Origin: Furfurilactobacillus milii
GTDB taxonomy: Bacteria; Bacillota; Bacilli; Lactobacillales; Lactobacillaceae
Direction of reading: 5' to 3'
Assembly: GCF_009863985.1 (NCBI RefSeq)
Contig: NZ_WEZT01000005.1
Span: 196,165 to 232,005, forward strand
Length of the DNA: 35,841 nt
The notes under the pieces were generated by a model. The model ran no database searches, had not been told where the DNA came from, and saw nothing but the letters and a program-made list of their open reading frames with translations. Shown piece by piece: positions 1 to 9,727 of this stretch (its first letter is position 1; every line of letters begins with the position of its first letter). Made by a program: the position numbers and the translations under genes.

Positions 1-98
1 AGTAATCACTCCCTATATTGGTTGGAATTAGCTACTACCATTGTAAGTGATTGCTTTGGGCTTTTTAATTTCTGTTCGGATTAATTATAGAATTTGCC
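1..98 (-). mobile_element. Left end of an IS30-family-like element, cut by the window edge
   Basis: Reverse complement of the sequence at the far right end of the window and of the left part of the element at 19828. The outer tip is at 98 and reads GGCAAATTCTATAATTAATC inwards from the tip, followed by CCGAACAG. Only about 98 bp is present; the transposase lies outside the window. The IS30 assignment rests on the C-terminal transposase remnant in the related short element at 19828-20031. The element interrupts the AAA ATPase gene that resumes at 99. Confidence 0.8.
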
Positions 99-312
99 AC
101 AATTAAAAAAGCAAAAATACGCAGTTGACCGTGAAGCTTACTCCCATCTTGTGAAGCATAATTTTGAACTTTCAAATGATCATAGTAATGGTAGATGGGT
201 CAGAAATCTCAATGAACAAATACAGAGAAAGATGGCCCTCAGATTATCAAAGGATGAAAATGCTGATTTATCAAAAATAACCGATGAAGATTTAAATGGC
301 GTTTACCTTTAA
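99..312 (+). pseudogene. 3' fragment of a CbxX/SpoVK-like AAA ATPase gene, truncated by an IS
   Basis: About 70 C-terminal residues remain. The segment around NGRWVRNLNEQIQRKMALRL resembles the lid/sensor-2 part of CbxX/CfqX/SpoVK-type AAA+ ATPases, where an NGR-x-VRN motif precedes a helix and a short acidic end (here KITDEDL). Walker A and B are missing because the IS tip sits directly at the 5' side. The only start in frame, a TTG at 94, lies inside the IS terminus and has no convincing ribosome binding site, so this is a remnant and not a small gene. The open frame ends normally and is followed 27 nt later by another ribosome binding site and start, which suggests the intact ATPase headed or sat within an operon. 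Family assignment is by motif memory and moderately sure. Confidence 0.6.
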
Positions 313-339
313 TTTTTGAGTAAAGAAAGAGGACTTAAG

Positions 340-408
340 ATGTCTAAAAATACGGATTATGTATTACCCCCCAAAAACCATGGGAGTAATGGTAGATTGC
401 AAATTTAA
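340..408 (+). pseudogene. 5' stub of an unknown gene, truncated by an IS right end
   Basis: An ATG at 340 follows an AGAGG ribosome binding site (328-332), 27 nt after the ATPase stop, so it was probably co-transcribed with the ATPase. The native part encodes only about 17 residues, MSKNTDYVLPPKNHGSN. It then runs into the IS terminus at 391 and stops at 408. I do not recognise the protein. Its start and spacing look genuine, so it is more likely a decapitated gene than chance. Confidence 0.5.
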
Positions 409-427
409 TCCGAATTTTTGGACAAAT
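391..427 (-). mobile_element. 37-bp right-end remnant of an IS30-family element
   Basis: GGTAGATTGCAAATTTAATC and the next 17 bases match the reverse complement of the right terminus of the element at 28256-28442 base for base up to about 427. The tip faces left, into the unknown gene stub. The inner side is fused directly to short-chain dehydrogenase coding sequence, so nearly all of the IS has been deleted. It belongs to the GGTAGATT subgroup, not the GGCAAATT subgroup at the window ends. Confidence 0.8.
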
Positions 428-676
428 GTCACAGCAACTGCGGTTGATCCTGGTTGGGTTCCAACTAGAATGGGTGGCGCTGCTGCTAGTGATGATTTAA
501 CGCTCGGGTATACGACGCAAGTTTGGTTAGCTACGTTAAACAATGTTTCTGTCAGTGGAAATTATTATCATCACATGAAGTTAGCCACTTATGATCGTCG
601 AGCCGACGATGAAACGATTCAAGATAGGTTTCTAACAGAAATGCAAAAGATTTCTGGAGTCAATTTTGTTAAGTAA
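428..676 (+). pseudogene. 3' fragment of a short-chain dehydrogenase/reductase gene
   Basis: The last ~82 residues of a classical SDR: VDPGWVPTRMGG matches the PG-containing segment after the active site, followed by a C-terminal region (TLGYTTQVWLATLN, a segment common in lactobacillal SDRs). The Rossmann GxxxGxG motif and the YxxxK catalytic pair are absent. The reading frame happens to continue through the IS terminus from an ATG at 359, but that fused product would begin with IS-encoded residues and have no cofactor site, so it is treated as a pseudogene. A hairpin terminator follows. Confidence 0.75.
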
Positions 677-698
677 AGAGAATTTGAGTTGATTATAG

Positions 699-734
699 AA
701 AGACCTCATCAATCGTGGGGTCTTTTGATTTTTG
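699..734 (+). terminator. Rho-independent terminator after the SDR remnant
   Basis: Ten-base arms AAAGACCTCA (699-708) and TGGGGTCTTT (716-725) with one G-T pair and a 7-base loop, followed by a T-rich stretch. It isolates the antiporter from the scarred region. Confidence 0.8.
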
Positions 735-832
735 GGTTAGCCTAATTGAATGTCATTTCATCAATTTTGTTTAAGTCAAAAGTCTCTGTTTCAAAAAAAT
801 TCAAACTAGCCATTTTTCTTAGGAGGCAGTTC

Positions 833-2764
833 ATGCAGTTATTTTTTGCAATTATACTTTTATTATTAGCCGTGGTTCCAGCACAAATATTATTTCAAAA
901 GTTTGATAAAATTCCAGTATTTTTCTTCCAGATTGCGATTGGCTGGTTGCTATCCTACTTTCCACTCTATCAACACTTTACCATTGCGCCTGAAATCTTT
1001 TTATTAGTCGTTATCTCAACTCTGATGTTCAGTGATAGTCGCCGGGTTAATCTTGGAAGATTTGCACGTTCATTGCGATCAACGTTATCGTTGGCTATTA
1101 ATCTAGTGGTAATGTCCATTTTAGTTGTTGGTACCGTTGCTCATTTGATTACACCACAACTGAGTTGGTTTGGCGGCTTTATGCTAGCCGCAATTCTGTC
1201 ACCGACTGATGCCGTGGCTTATCAATCGATTACTGCAGGAACGCCATTGCCCAAATATTTAGATAATATGTTGCAAAATGAATCGCTATTAAATGACGCC
1301 TCTGGGCTTGTGGCATTTAATTTGGCATTGAGTGCTTTAACAACTGGACATTTTTCACTAGTCAGTGGTATTGGTGATTTTATCTATGTATTCATCGGTG
1401 GCATAATACTGGGATTAATACTTGGCTGGTTGTTTATGTTTTGTCGGCGTTGGTTGATTATTCATGAAATAAACACCAATATGATTATTGTGCCGTATAT
1501 TATGGCAACACCATATATCGTTTATTTTATCGCTGAAGAATTAAAGATGTCTGGAATTTTGGCTGTTGTGGCAGCAGGCATATTGCGTACTTGGGAACAA
1601 AATAATTGGCAATTGAGCACCGCTCAAACTCAGAATACGGATTTTGCAGTGGAGGGCATGGTCAACTCAATTCTCAATGGCACTGTTTTTGTTATTATGG
1701 GGCTTAATCTACCAAGCATCATTAGGTTAGCTAATACGCATAATGTTTCTATCGGCACATCTATTTTAATTGGCATCTTGTTATATTTGGTTTTATTTGG
1801 TTTGCGTGTGTTTTGGTTTTCTTCAGGGATTGTCCCTCAAAAAGGTAACCGGCATAATAAAACAGTTATTAATGGTTTATTAGCAGGGATAAATGGTGTT
1901 CATGGAACTGTAACTCTGATGATGGCATTGTCGATTCCGTTAACTGTAACTGGATTATCAGCTGATTTGAGAGCTGCCATTATTCTGATAACTTTAACAG
2001 TTGTAATACTGAGTATGTTGATGCCAATGTTTGTCACACCATTACTTTTAAAAGCTTATCCTAAAACCCCAATTCATCACAGTGAGAAACAGGTTATTTG
2101 GCAAGAACTTATTCAAGATAGTTTGCGTCGAATTGAAAGCTTACGGCTTAGTGAGGATGTTCAAAATTATTTGAGAGTTTTAATTGTGACACAAAGAAAA
2201 TTGCCGCATGTTAGCCAAAAAGAATTACTCAATCTATACCGGGTAACGGACAGACTTGAAAATACGGCAACACAAAAGTTATTACAAACGAAAGCCATTA
2301 CCACAGGTGCTAGTGAGTATCATTCAGACATTATTAAACGTGAAATAATGAATCAACAATTGACTCCTTGGACTGCAATTATCTACTGGTGGAATGTTTT
2401 AAACAGCACACACTCCTCAAAACAAATGGGTTCAGTAACGGATTCTGGCAAGACATTATTTCAACAACAAGAACGAATCGAATTAGCAAGTTATCATAAG
2501 ATAATGCAGTACCTGCTTAAACAGAATTCAGGTTCCCCAGAGGCCAATGTTTTAGCCAGAATCTATGTAACTCGTCACGATGACACCTCAACTGTAGAAA
2601 AAGTGAATCAAGAAAGATTTTATATGATTCAACTTTTCTCTAGTGAAATTGAGTATGTAAGGCAACAATATTGGCGGAATCGTTTAACACTCAGTGAAAG
2701 CCGTTCGATGATTTACGACATTAGTTTGCAACAAACGATTTTTATTCGCCGACATTTTAAATGA
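833..2764 (+). CDS. CPA1-family Na+/H+ (cation/proton) antiporter
   Basis: A 643-residue membrane protein of the NhaP/NHE (CPA1) type, which exchanges cytoplasmic Na+ (or K+/Li+) for protons at the plasma membrane in pH and salt homeostasis. About a dozen hydrophobic segments fill residues 1-420. The ion-site motifs are present: SPTDAVAY near residue 123-130 and NESLLNDASGLV near 149-160, giving the Thr-Asp and Asn-Asp pairs expected of CPA1. A hydrophilic C-terminal domain of about 220 residues is probably cytoplasmic and regulatory. I chose ATG 833 over the upstream TTG at 746 because AGGAGG lies at 821-826, six bases away. The gene is visibly more AT-rich than the housekeeping block after it and sits between an IS scar and rbgA, so it may be an accessory insertion. 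Exact ion specificity cannot be read from sequence. Confidence 0.9.
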   Translation: MQLFFAIILLLLAVVPAQILFQKFDKIPVFFFQIAIGWLLSYFPLYQHFTIAPEIFLLVVISTLMFSDSRRVNLGRFARSLRSTLSLAINLVVMSILVVGTVAHLITPQLSWFGGFMLAAILSPTDAVAYQSITAGTPLPKYLDNMLQNESLLNDASGLVAFNLALSALTTGHFSLVSGIGDFIYVFIGGIILGLILGWLFMFCRRWLIIHEINTNMIIVPYIMATPYIVYFIAEELKMSGILAVVAAGILRTWEQNNWQLSTAQTQNTDFAVEGMVNSILNGTVFVIMGLNLPSIIRLANTHNVSIGTSILIGILLYLVLFGLRVFWFSSGIVPQKGNRHNKTVINGLLAGINGVHGTVTLMMALSIPLTVTGLSADLRAAIILITLTVVILSMLMPMFVTPLLLKAYPKTPIHHSEKQVIWQELIQDSLRRIESLRLSEDVQNYLRVLIVTQRKLPHVSQKELLNLYRVTDRLENTATQKLLQTKAITTGASEYHSDIIKREIMNQQLTPWTAIIYWWNVLNSTHSSKQMGSVTDSGKTLFQQQERIELASYHKIMQYLLKQNSGSPEANVLARIYVTRHDDTSTVEKVNQERFYMIQLFSSEIEYVRQQYWRNRLTLSESRSMIYDISLQQTIFIRRHFK

Positions 2765-2951
2765 TTAAGCGGCAATTAAAATATATTCAGGCTGAGAGCT
2801 CTAACTACCCAGGCAAGATCATAACAAAGATGGTAAAATTAATTTTGCTAACTATTCGGTCGTGATATCCTTAGGAAATACGGAACACGTATGTCATTAA
2901 TATAAAAATTAATAATTCTAAAACTACTTATCATGAAAGGGGTTGAAGCCC

Positions 2952-3842
2952 ATGGCTACTATTCAATGGTATCCCGGTCATATGGCGAAGGCCATTCGCC
3001 AATTGCGAGAAAACTTAAAGGTCATCGACATTGTGTTTGAACTAGTCGATGCCCGGATTCCAGAGTCATCACGGAATCCAGAACTACGGGCTACAGTGGC
3101 CCAAAAGCCAACCCTCTTGATCCTCGAAAAAAGTGATTTGGCTGATCCCAAAGTCACTGGGGAATGGGTGCGATATTACCGTGAACACAATCAGCCCGTT
3201 ATTGCGATTGATGTGAATGATCGAAAATTAGTGGGTAACCTTGTTAAAGCTGCTCGCGAAGTTTTGAAAACGCAGCAGGAGCGAGCGGAAGCAAAGGGTA
3301 TTCAGAAACCCGTTATTCGTGCTGTAATGGCCGGTATCCCCAACGTTGGTAAATCAACGTTGTTGAACCGACTGGTCAATAAAAAAGTTGCCATCACTGG
3401 TGATCGGCCTGGTGTAACTAAGAAGCAACAGTGGCTGAAGGCCAATGAAGAACTTCAACTGTTAGATACACCTGGTGTTTTGTGGCCTAAGTTTGAGGAT
3501 CCATTGGTTGGTCAAAAGCTTGCTTTGACGGGTGCAATCAAGGATTCTCTGTTTGCCAAGGACGATGTCGCACTGTATGCAATTAAGTTTATACGTGAAC
3601 ACAATCAAACTGATCGATTGGCTGAACGGTATCATTTAACTGACGATGAACTGACACTGAGTGACGTGGATCTATTATTGGCTATCACTAAACGACTGGG
3701 CTTTAAAGATGATTACGACCGGGCAAGTGAACGTCTGATTTTTGATCTACGCAAGGGTAAGTTGGGTCGGTTTACGTTTGACACTACCGATGAATTATCT
3801 GACGAATCTGCCGATAACGTGTCTGAGGCGGATCATGAGTGA
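2952..3842 (+). CDS. rbgA: Ribosome biogenesis GTPase RbgA (YlqF)
   Basis: A 296-residue circularly permuted GTPase needed for late assembly of the 50S subunit. The N-terminus [12 protein letters not shown] is the family signature. The motif order is permuted: G4 comes first at 59-62, then G1 GIPNVGKST at 129-137 and G3 DTPG at 172-175, with the C-terminal ANTAR-like domain after it. The G4 motif reads EKSD instead of the usual NKxD or TKxD (see findings). ATG 2952 is preferred to TTG 2943 because AAAGGGG at 2936-2942 is nine bases from the ATG but touches the TTG. The stop overlaps the rnhB start by 8 nt, implying translational coupling, an arrangement common in Firmicutes. Confidence 0.95.
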   Translation: MATIQWYPGHMAKAIRQLRENLKVIDIVFELVDARIPESSRNPELRATVAQKPTLLILEKSDLADPKVTGEWVRYYREHNQPVIAIDVNDRKLVGNLVKAAREVLKTQQERAEAKGIQKPVIRAVMAGIPNVGKSTLLNRLVNKKVAITGDRPGVTKKQQWLKANEELQLLDTPGVLWPKFEDPLVGQKLALTGAIKDSLFAKDDVALYAIKFIREHNQTDRLAERYHLTDDELTLSDVDLLLAITKRLGFKDDYDRASERLIFDLRKGKLGRFTFDTTDELSDESADNVSEADHE

Positions 3843-4626
3843 AGCTAAGCCGAAAAAACCGTCCATTGCAATGCTACGCGAACAATTGGCTCATGTTCAG
3901 CAGGCCAACGATCCGCTGTTAGCAACGTTAGCAGCAGATCCACGGAAAGGGGTTGCCTCACTGTTACTGCAGACGAATCGGCGCTTAACTGCACAGGCCA
4001 ACGCTGAATTCGCCTTTGAACAACGTTTGCAACTGGAACGAGCTTGCTGGGCAAAGGGACAGTCATTGGTCGCTGGCATTGATGAAGTCGGTCGTGGCCC
4101 CTTGGCTGGCCCAGTTGTTACCTGCGCCATTGAGTTACCACACGATTTTCACTTACTGGGTGTCAATGATTCCAAACAGTTAACTGCACATGAGCGGGAA
4201 TTACTGTATCCACAGATTTTATCTGCGTGTGTGGGCGTCGGTATCGGAATTGCTTCACCAAAGCAAATTGATCACTTGAATATTTACCAAGCAACGCGTG
4301 TGGCCATGCGTGATGCTGTGCTAGCGTTGCCACAACAACCGGACGCGTTACTGATTGATGCGATGCAAATTGACGTGCCAATGCCGCAACAGAAACTTAT
4401 CAAGGGGGATGCACGTTCCGTCAGCATCGGTGCGGCCAGCATTGTCGCTAAAGTGTACCGTGATCATTTGATGTCGATGTACGATCGCGTTTATCCAGGG
4501 TATAATTTTGCACAAAATGACGGCTATGGAACCGCTGCTCATTTAGCTGCCCTCGATCAGCTTGGCGTGACACCAATTCACCGCCGTTCGTTTAGTCCGG
4601 TCACTAAAAGATTGCAACAAGATTAA
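3835..4626 (+). CDS. rnhB: Ribonuclease HII
   Basis: A 263-residue RNase HII, which cuts the RNA strand of RNA-DNA hybrids and removes single ribonucleotides from DNA. The hallmark [14 protein letters not shown] (about 81-94) supplies the first acidic pair (D83, E84), and LLIDAM gives the next Asp near 175. The N-terminal ~70 residues before the catalytic core form the substrate-binding extension usual in Gram-positive enzymes. The start is ATG 3835 inside the end of rbgA, with GAGG about 8 nt upstream; a longer open frame upstream is an rbgA shadow. A terminator follows at 4666. Confidence 0.95.
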   Translation: MSEAKPKKPSIAMLREQLAHVQQANDPLLATLAADPRKGVASLLLQTNRRLTAQANAEFAFEQRLQLERACWAKGQSLVAGIDEVGRGPLAGPVVTCAIELPHDFHLLGVNDSKQLTAHERELLYPQILSACVGVGIGIASPKQIDHLNIYQATRVAMRDAVLALPQQPDALLIDAMQIDVPMPQQKLIKGDARSVSIGAASIVAKVYRDHLMSMYDRVYPGYNFAQNDGYGTAAHLAALDQLGVTPIHRRSFSPVTKRLQQD

Positions 4627-4665
4627 TTTGCAATCGCTCTTGATATAACAATAATTAATAACCAC

Positions 4666-4693
4666 CGATTCTTTTCAAAAGAACCGTTTTTTT
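4666..4693 (+). terminator. Terminator after rnhB
   Basis: Arms CGATTCTTTT (4666-4675) and AAAAGAACCG (4677-4686), one mismatch, followed by seven T. It ends the rbgA-rnhB unit. The innermost pairs must open to form a loop. Confidence 0.75.
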
Positions 4694-4807
4694 ATTTTGC
4701 AGCGAACATTGCTGGGTAGAAATTCGTATGTTAAGTCGTCAGGATAAAGTTATTAAGAACTGTTCATGTGCTTGTCTTGATCACAAGATGTTAACGGAGG
4801 GCTACAC

Positions 4808-5695
4808 ATGGAGAGATTGCTACAAACGATTAATCGGGACGCACTGATTCGACTTCATTTTATGCCTGGCGTGGGCTTAGCTGGGCGACGCAAAGTTTGG
4901 CAATTCCTGCAGGCAGAGCCGGATGTACCACTTACCCTGACAAATTTACTGGACTGCCTAGCTTTGCCAGAAATAAAGGCCAAGCAGCTGACCAACTGTT
5001 GGCGTGATTCACGGTTGTCGGATACAATTGTGCGCAATCACCAGTTCGGCAAGGTGACGACTATTCTCGATGAAGATTATCCCGCGTATTTAAAAGAAAT
5101 GTACGCTGCCCCGTTAGTTCTATTTAGCCGTGGCAATTGGCGGTTGACTCAGCAAGCCGGACTGGCCGTTGTGGGCGCGCGTCAAGCAACGGCATATTCG
5201 TACACGACGCTTAAACAGTGGTTACCAGCCGTCATCGCGACAAAGATTCCGATTATTTCTGGATTGGCAGCAGGCGTCGATGCGCTTAGTCACCAACTGG
5301 CTGTTCAGCATAATGGTCACACTATCGGAGTCATTGGTACTGGGCTAGACATTGCCTATCCAGCAGCCAATCGTTCTTTGCAACAAAACTTGATGCGAAC
5401 TCAGTTAGTCATTAGCGAATATCCGCTTGGCACCGGGCCAGCACGGCATCGCTTTCCTGAACGCAACCGAATTATCGCTGGCCTGGCACAAAGTGTCTTA
5501 GTGACAGAGGCTGCAATTCATTCGGGTAGCTTGATTACTGCTAATATTGGTCTTCAAGAAAACCGAAACGTGATGGCGATTCCCGGTCGGGTGACAGACC
5601 CATTGTCCGCTGGTTGCAACGCATTAATTAGTGCTGGCGCAACTCCCGTTTGCAATGTAGAAACTATTTTAAACGAACTGCAATTTCAGAGCTAA
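4808..5695 (+). CDS. dprA: DNA-processing protein DprA (Smf)
   Basis: A 295-residue DprA, which protects incoming single-stranded DNA during natural transformation and loads RecA onto it. The Rossmann-like core is complete: VVGARQATAY, SGLAAGVDALSH, GTGLDIAYPAAN, EYPLGTGPARHRFPERNRIIAGL and EAAIHSGSLITANIG, ending in the conserved VMAIPG. The N-terminal ~70 residues carry a helix-hairpin-helix-like region (LHFMPGVG). The C-terminal winged-helix domain found in some homologs is missing, as in many Firmicutes. The GGAGGG ribosome binding site lies about 6 nt before the ATG. It sits in the conserved rnhB-dprA-topA order. Confidence 0.95.
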   Translation: MERLLQTINRDALIRLHFMPGVGLAGRRKVWQFLQAEPDVPLTLTNLLDCLALPEIKAKQLTNCWRDSRLSDTIVRNHQFGKVTTILDEDYPAYLKEMYAAPLVLFSRGNWRLTQQAGLAVVGARQATAYSYTTLKQWLPAVIATKIPIISGLAAGVDALSHQLAVQHNGHTIGVIGTGLDIAYPAANRSLQQNLMRTQLVISEYPLGTGPARHRFPERNRIIAGLAQSVLVTEAAIHSGSLITANIGLQENRNVMAIPGRVTDPLSAGCNALISAGATPVCNVETILNELQFQS

Positions 5696-5741
5696 CTGTT
5701 CAAATCATCGACTATTATATAGTAGAAAAATCTCGTTTTAG

Positions 5742-5771
5742 TTGACAGCTTATGTAACTGTGCAGTATGGT
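5742..5771 (+). promoter_or_regulatory. Predicted sigma-A promoter for topA
   Basis: TTGACA at 5742-5747 and TATGGT at 5766-5771 with an 18-bp spacer, about 100 bp before the topA start. The -35 is perfect; the -10 matches four of six. Confidence 0.6.
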
Positions 5772-5868
5772 GATTTAGATTTGACTGTGCTTATGTGTAT
5801 GGTTAGACACTGGTGAACAGGATGTTTCATCAGCTAGTAATCAATAATGTTAACAAAGGAGTTGCTTC

Positions 5869-7971
5869 ATGGCGACCTCAAAAACTAAAACCAAAACAAG
5901 GGCTAAGACTAAAAAGAACTTAGTGATTGTTGAATCGCCTTCAAAGGCTAAGACAATTGAAAAGTACTTAGGTCGCAACTATAAAGTTGTTGCCAGCAAA
6001 GGCCATATCCGTGATTTACCAAAGTCACAGATGGGTGTTGACGTCGAACACGATTATGAACCGCATTATATTTCAATTCGTGGTAAGGGCGACACCATTA
6101 AAGAATTAAAGAAGGATGCTAAAAATGCCAAGCGCGTTTATCTGGCATCTGACCCGGATCGTGAAGGGGAAGCCATCGCATGGCACTTATCCCACTTATT
6201 AAATTTAGATCCTGAAGAAAAGAATCGTGTCGTTTTTAACGAAATTACTAAGGACACTGTTAAAAACGCATTCAAACAGCCGCGCGATATTGACATGGAC
6301 TTAGTCGATGCGCAACAAGCACGGCGGGTTCTGGATCGTTTGGTAGGTTACTCAATTTCACCAATTCTATGGAAAAAGGTGAAAAAAGGTCTGTCTGCAG
6401 GTCGTGTTCAGAGTGTCGCACTTGCGCTGATCATCAAGCGTGAGGAAGAAATCAAGGCCTTCCAGCCGGTAGAATATTGGTCCATTGACTCTGAATTCCA
6501 AAAGGGTCGGCAGAAGTTTGCTGCCAGCTTTTACGGGATTCACGGAAAAAAGGCCGGCTTGAAAGATAACGATGCCGTTCAAGAGATTCTAAAACAGATT
6601 GACCAAAAAGCCAGTTTTAACATCACTGATGTTGTGCGTAAAGAACGTCGGCGCATGCCACAACCGCCATTTACGACATCAACCATGCAACAAGTGGCCA
6701 ACCGTCAATTGAATTACCGGACTCGGAAAACAATGATGGCGGCCCAACAGCTGTATGAAGGAATTAATATTGGTAAGGGCGGCAGTGTTGGTCTGATTAC
6801 CTATATGCGGACCGATTCAACACGAATTGCGCACATTGCCAAGCAAGAAGCTTCAAAGTATATTCATGAAGAATATGGCGCGGAATATGCAGCCGTCAAG
6901 CCGGTCAAAGGTAAATTGCCAGAAGGGGCACAGGATGCCCATGAAGCTGTTCGGCCAACCAGTGTTTACCGGACACCTGCTGAGATGAAGCAGTATCTGA
7001 CTAACGATCAATTCCGTTTATATCAATTGATCTGGAATCGTTTTGTTGCTTCACAAATGACAGCTGAAGTCTCCGATACGATGACGGTTACGATTGATCA
7101 AAACGATGTTCAGTTCCGTGCCAACGGTTCTAAAACGAAATTTGCTGGTTTCACCAAAGTCTACAAAGGCGCTGCTGAAAAGGATAATGTTTTACCAGAC
7201 TTAAACGTGGATGATACGGTTAAGATGGTTAAGAATGATCCACAACAGCATTTCACCCAGCCACCGGCACGTTACTCAGAAGCCAATTTAATTCATGCAT
7301 TGGAAGAAAACGGTGTTGGTCGTCCGTCCACGTATGCGCCAACGCTGGATACGATTCAACGACGTAACTACGTCAAGCTTGAATCCCGCCGGTTTGTGCC
7401 TACGGAACTCGGTGAAATCGTCAATGGTGTTATTGTCGATTTCTTCCCCGATATTGAAAACATCGAGTTTACTGCTGGTCTAGAAGAAAAACTCGACGGT
7501 ATTGAAAAGGGTTCAGAAGAATGGGTAAAAGTGGTCGACGAGTTCTTCAAGCCATTTTCGACTGAAGTTAAAAAAGCCGAAGATAACATGGAGAAAATCA
7601 AGATCAAGGATGAAGCAGCCGGCTTTGACTGTGATATCTGTGGTGCCCCAATGGTCATTAAAATGGGTCGTTACGGCAAGTTCTACGCTTGTTCACGTTT
7701 CCCAGATTGTCGTAACACTAAGGCTATCGTTAAGGAAATTGGTGTCATTTGTCCTAAGTGTCATAAGGGTCAAATCATCGAACGTAAATCCAAGCGAAAC
7801 CGAGTTTTCTATGGTTGTTCACGTTTCCCAGACTGCGATTTTGTGTCATGGGATAAGCCAATTGGCCGTGATTGTCCTAAAGATGGTCACTTCTTGGTCG
7901 AAAAGAAGGTTAAAGGTGGCAAACAGGTCGTTTGTCCAAATGGCGATTACGAAGAAGACGTTCAAAAATAG
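5869..7971 (+). CDS. topA: DNA topoisomerase I
   Basis: A 700-residue type IA topoisomerase that relaxes negative supercoils. The TOPRIM domain opens with [19 protein letters not shown] (Glu at 22) and carries DPDREGE near 95-101. The catalytic tyrosine is Y312 in [12 protein letters not shown]. The C-terminus holds cysteine zinc-ribbon modules: CDIC...CSRFPDC, CPKC...CSRFPDC and a final degenerate one (CPKDG...CPNGDY) that keeps only two cysteines. The lysine-rich N-terminal extension (about 16 residues) before the TOPRIM core is consistent with an ATG at 5869 behind AAAGGAG. Length is normal for lactobacilli. It lies in the dprA-topA-trmFO-xerC cluster. Confidence 0.97.
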   Translation: MATSKTKTKTRAKTKKNLVIVESPSKAKTIEKYLGRNYKVVASKGHIRDLPKSQMGVDVEHDYEPHYISIRGKGDTIKELKKDAKNAKRVYLASDPDREGEAIAWHLSHLLNLDPEEKNRVVFNEITKDTVKNAFKQPRDIDMDLVDAQQARRVLDRLVGYSISPILWKKVKKGLSAGRVQSVALALIIKREEEIKAFQPVEYWSIDSEFQKGRQKFAASFYGIHGKKAGLKDNDAVQEILKQIDQKASFNITDVVRKERRRMPQPPFTTSTMQQVANRQLNYRTRKTMMAAQQLYEGINIGKGGSVGLITYMRTDSTRIAHIAKQEASKYIHEEYGAEYAAVKPVKGKLPEGAQDAHEAVRPTSVYRTPAEMKQYLTNDQFRLYQLIWNRFVASQMTAEVSDTMTVTIDQNDVQFRANGSKTKFAGFTKVYKGAAEKDNVLPDLNVDDTVKMVKNDPQQHFTQPPARYSEANLIHALEENGVGRPSTYAPTLDTIQRRNYVKLESRRFVPTELGEIVNGVIVDFFPDIENIEFTAGLEEKLDGIEKGSEEWVKVVDEFFKPFSTEVKKAEDNMEKIKIKDEAAGFDCDICGAPMVIKMGRYGKFYACSRFPDCRNTKAIVKEIGVICPKCHKGQIIERKSKRNRVFYGCSRFPDCDFVSWDKPIGRDCPKDGHFLVEKKVKGGKQVVCPNGDYEEDVQK

Positions 7972-8149
7972 CGATTTATCGACTTGATCGTCATTAAGTT
8001 ATATTTGCGCATTCTTGATCTTGTGGTTTTTGCTATGAGATTAGGGGTGCGTTTTTACTTACAGACGGTGTAGAATACACACATGCGGTTACGCACCGCT
8101 TGACAAAAAATTCAATCATTCACTTAACGAATAGAAATGAGGCATCAGC

Positions 8150-9508
8150 ATGGCATCGACACCCACTGTAAACGTAATTGGTGCTGGTCTGGCAGGTAGT
8201 GAGGCAGCTTATCACATCGCCAAGGCCGGTGTAAACGTCAAACTTTTCGAAATGCGACCAACAAAGTTAACCCCGGCTCATGAAACCGGTAATTTTGCGG
8301 AACTGGTTTGTACAAACTCTCTGCGGGCTAATCAAATTAGCAACGCGGCCGGTCTGCTCAAGGCTGAAATGAGACATTTGGACAGTATCGTTATCCGCTC
8401 AGCTGATGCTAATGCAGTGCCTGCCGGCGGCGCACTGGCGGTTGACCGGACTCCGTTTGCTGAACAAATCACCAACGAGCTGAAACAAATGCCTAATGTT
8501 GAAGTAGTGAGTGAGGAAGTCACTGCCATTCCTGACGGCATCACCGTTATGGCAACTGGTCCGTTGACCGCCGGCCCTTTGGCTGAGGCCATTAAGTCCT
8601 TTACGGCAGAAGACGACCTGCATTTCTTCGATGCAGCTGCGCCAATTCTAAACAAAGATTCACTGGATATGGATAAGGTGTATTTAAAGTCACGTTATGA
8701 CAAGGGAGAAGCGTCCTATCTCAATGCCCCGATGAACGAGGAAGAGTACAATGCTTTTTACGATGCCTTGATTCACGCTGAGACCGCCGATGTGCATGAT
8801 TTCGAAGACAGCGATGTGTTTGAAGGTTGTATGCCCGTTGAGGTTATGGCAAAACGTGGTCGGCAAACGTTACTATATGGCCCGTTGAAACCAGTTGGCT
8901 TAGATGATCCTAAAACGGGCAAGCGTCCGTTTGCGGTTGTACAGTTGCGCCAGGATAATGCAGCCGGTGACTTGTACAACATTGTCGGCTTCCAAACACA
9001 TTTGAAGTGGGGCGAACAAAAGCGGGTATTTCGCATGATTCCTGGTCTAGAAAAGGCCACATTCGTGCGTTATGGCGTTATGCACCGTAATTCGTTCCTG
9101 AAGTCACCTAAACTATTACAAGCGACATACCAAACCAAGGCTCGGCCAACGCTACTGTTTGCCGGTCAAATGACGGGTGTTGAAGGGTATATTGAAAGTG
9201 CGGCATCTGGTATTCTGGCTGGTATTAACGCTGCCAAACTTGCTTTGGGACAAGACACCGTAACCTTTCCGAAAACAACGATGGTCGGGTCAATGGCCAA
9301 CTACATTACGACTGCGGATGCGGAGCATTTTCAGCCAATGAATGCCAACTTTGGAATTGTGCCAGGATTAGATCATCGCATTCGTGACAAACGTGAACGG
9401 AATACTGAGGTGGCTCATCGCGCGTTAACTGATCTTGACGAATTTTTGCCTACGGTTGGCATTGAACCAGTTGTGGTAGCTGCAGAACAACCGACACCTG
9501 AAGCCTAG
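8150..9508 (+). CDS. trmFO: tRNA (uracil-54-C5)-methyltransferase TrmFO, folate-dependent
   Basis: A 452-residue flavoprotein that makes ribothymidine-54 in the T-loop of tRNAs, using 5,10-methylenetetrahydrofolate as carbon donor and FADH2 as reductant. The N-terminal FAD fold is clear ([18 protein letters not shown], about 7-24), followed by the family signature [11 protein letters not shown]. The C-terminal segment [20 protein letters not shown] completes the flavin fold. A GAGG ribosome binding site precedes the ATG. Between topA and trmFO there is a GC-rich inverted repeat, GCGGT...ACCGC around 8085-8100, of unknown role. Older databases call this gene gid. Confidence 0.96.
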   Translation: MASTPTVNVIGAGLAGSEAAYHIAKAGVNVKLFEMRPTKLTPAHETGNFAELVCTNSLRANQISNAAGLLKAEMRHLDSIVIRSADANAVPAGGALAVDRTPFAEQITNELKQMPNVEVVSEEVTAIPDGITVMATGPLTAGPLAEAIKSFTAEDDLHFFDAAAPILNKDSLDMDKVYLKSRYDKGEASYLNAPMNEEEYNAFYDALIHAETADVHDFEDSDVFEGCMPVEVMAKRGRQTLLYGPLKPVGLDDPKTGKRPFAVVQLRQDNAAGDLYNIVGFQTHLKWGEQKRVFRMIPGLEKATFVRYGVMHRNSFLKSPKLLQATYQTKARPTLLFAGQMTGVEGYIESAASGILAGINAAKLALGQDTVTFPKTTMVGSMANYITTADAEHFQPMNANFGIVPGLDHRIRDKRERNTEVAHRALTDLDEFLPTVGIEPVVVAAEQPTPEA

Positions 9509-9674
9509 TTGTCAGTAGCAGTCTAAATTGGGTTCTGCTGGTCATATCTGTGGTAAAGACAATCAGAATCATTTCACTGGCAGTTAATAGTGATGAACAG
9601 TATTGCTGTAAATGCAACGTTTTGATTTGTAAAAAGTAACTGACAAGTCGATGGTTTTGTTCGTATGTAAACGC

Positions 9675-9703
9675 TTGTCAAGCCCTCGTTATTTTGCTAA
9701 TGT
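9675..9703 (+). promoter_or_regulatory. Possible xerC promoter inside the hairpin region
   Basis: TTGTCA at 9675-9680 and TAATGT at 9698-9703, spacer 17 bp. The -35 is good and the -10 is weak (three of six, but keeping T1, A2 and T6). A transcript from here would start near 9710 and lack the left arm of the hairpin at 9680-9721. Confidence 0.35.
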
Positions 9704-9725
9704 TAGCGGTAATGAGGGCTTTTAT
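9680..9725 (+). terminator. Hairpin between trmFO and xerC: terminator that contains the xerC ribosome binding site
   Basis: Twelve-base arms AAGCCCTCGTTA (9680-9691) and TAATGAGGGCTT (9710-9721) with a single G-T pair, then TTT. The only plausible Shine-Dalgarno sequence for xerC, GAGGG (9714-9718), lies inside the right arm, nine bases before ATG 9728. The structure can therefore act as a terminator for trmFO read-through or mask xerC translation. Confidence 0.7.
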
Positions 9726-9727
9726 TT

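Noticed and set aside
94-312. Reading the 72-residue frame as a complete small gene
   Set aside because: Its TTG start lies within the IS terminus, and the residues match only the end of a larger AAA ATPase.
359-676. A complete 105-residue protein
   Set aside because: The first ~23 residues come from the unknown gene in another frame and from the IS end; no SDR cofactor or active-site motif remains.
4775-4788. TCTTG-ATCA-CAAGA upstream of dprA as a competence operator
   Set aside because: Short arms and no match that I know to a ComX/SigH or ComK site.
7295-7987. Open frames overlapping topA, parC, plsY and other genes on either strand
   Set aside because: Each is a shadow of a strongly supported gene, without its own ribosome binding site or recognisable motif.
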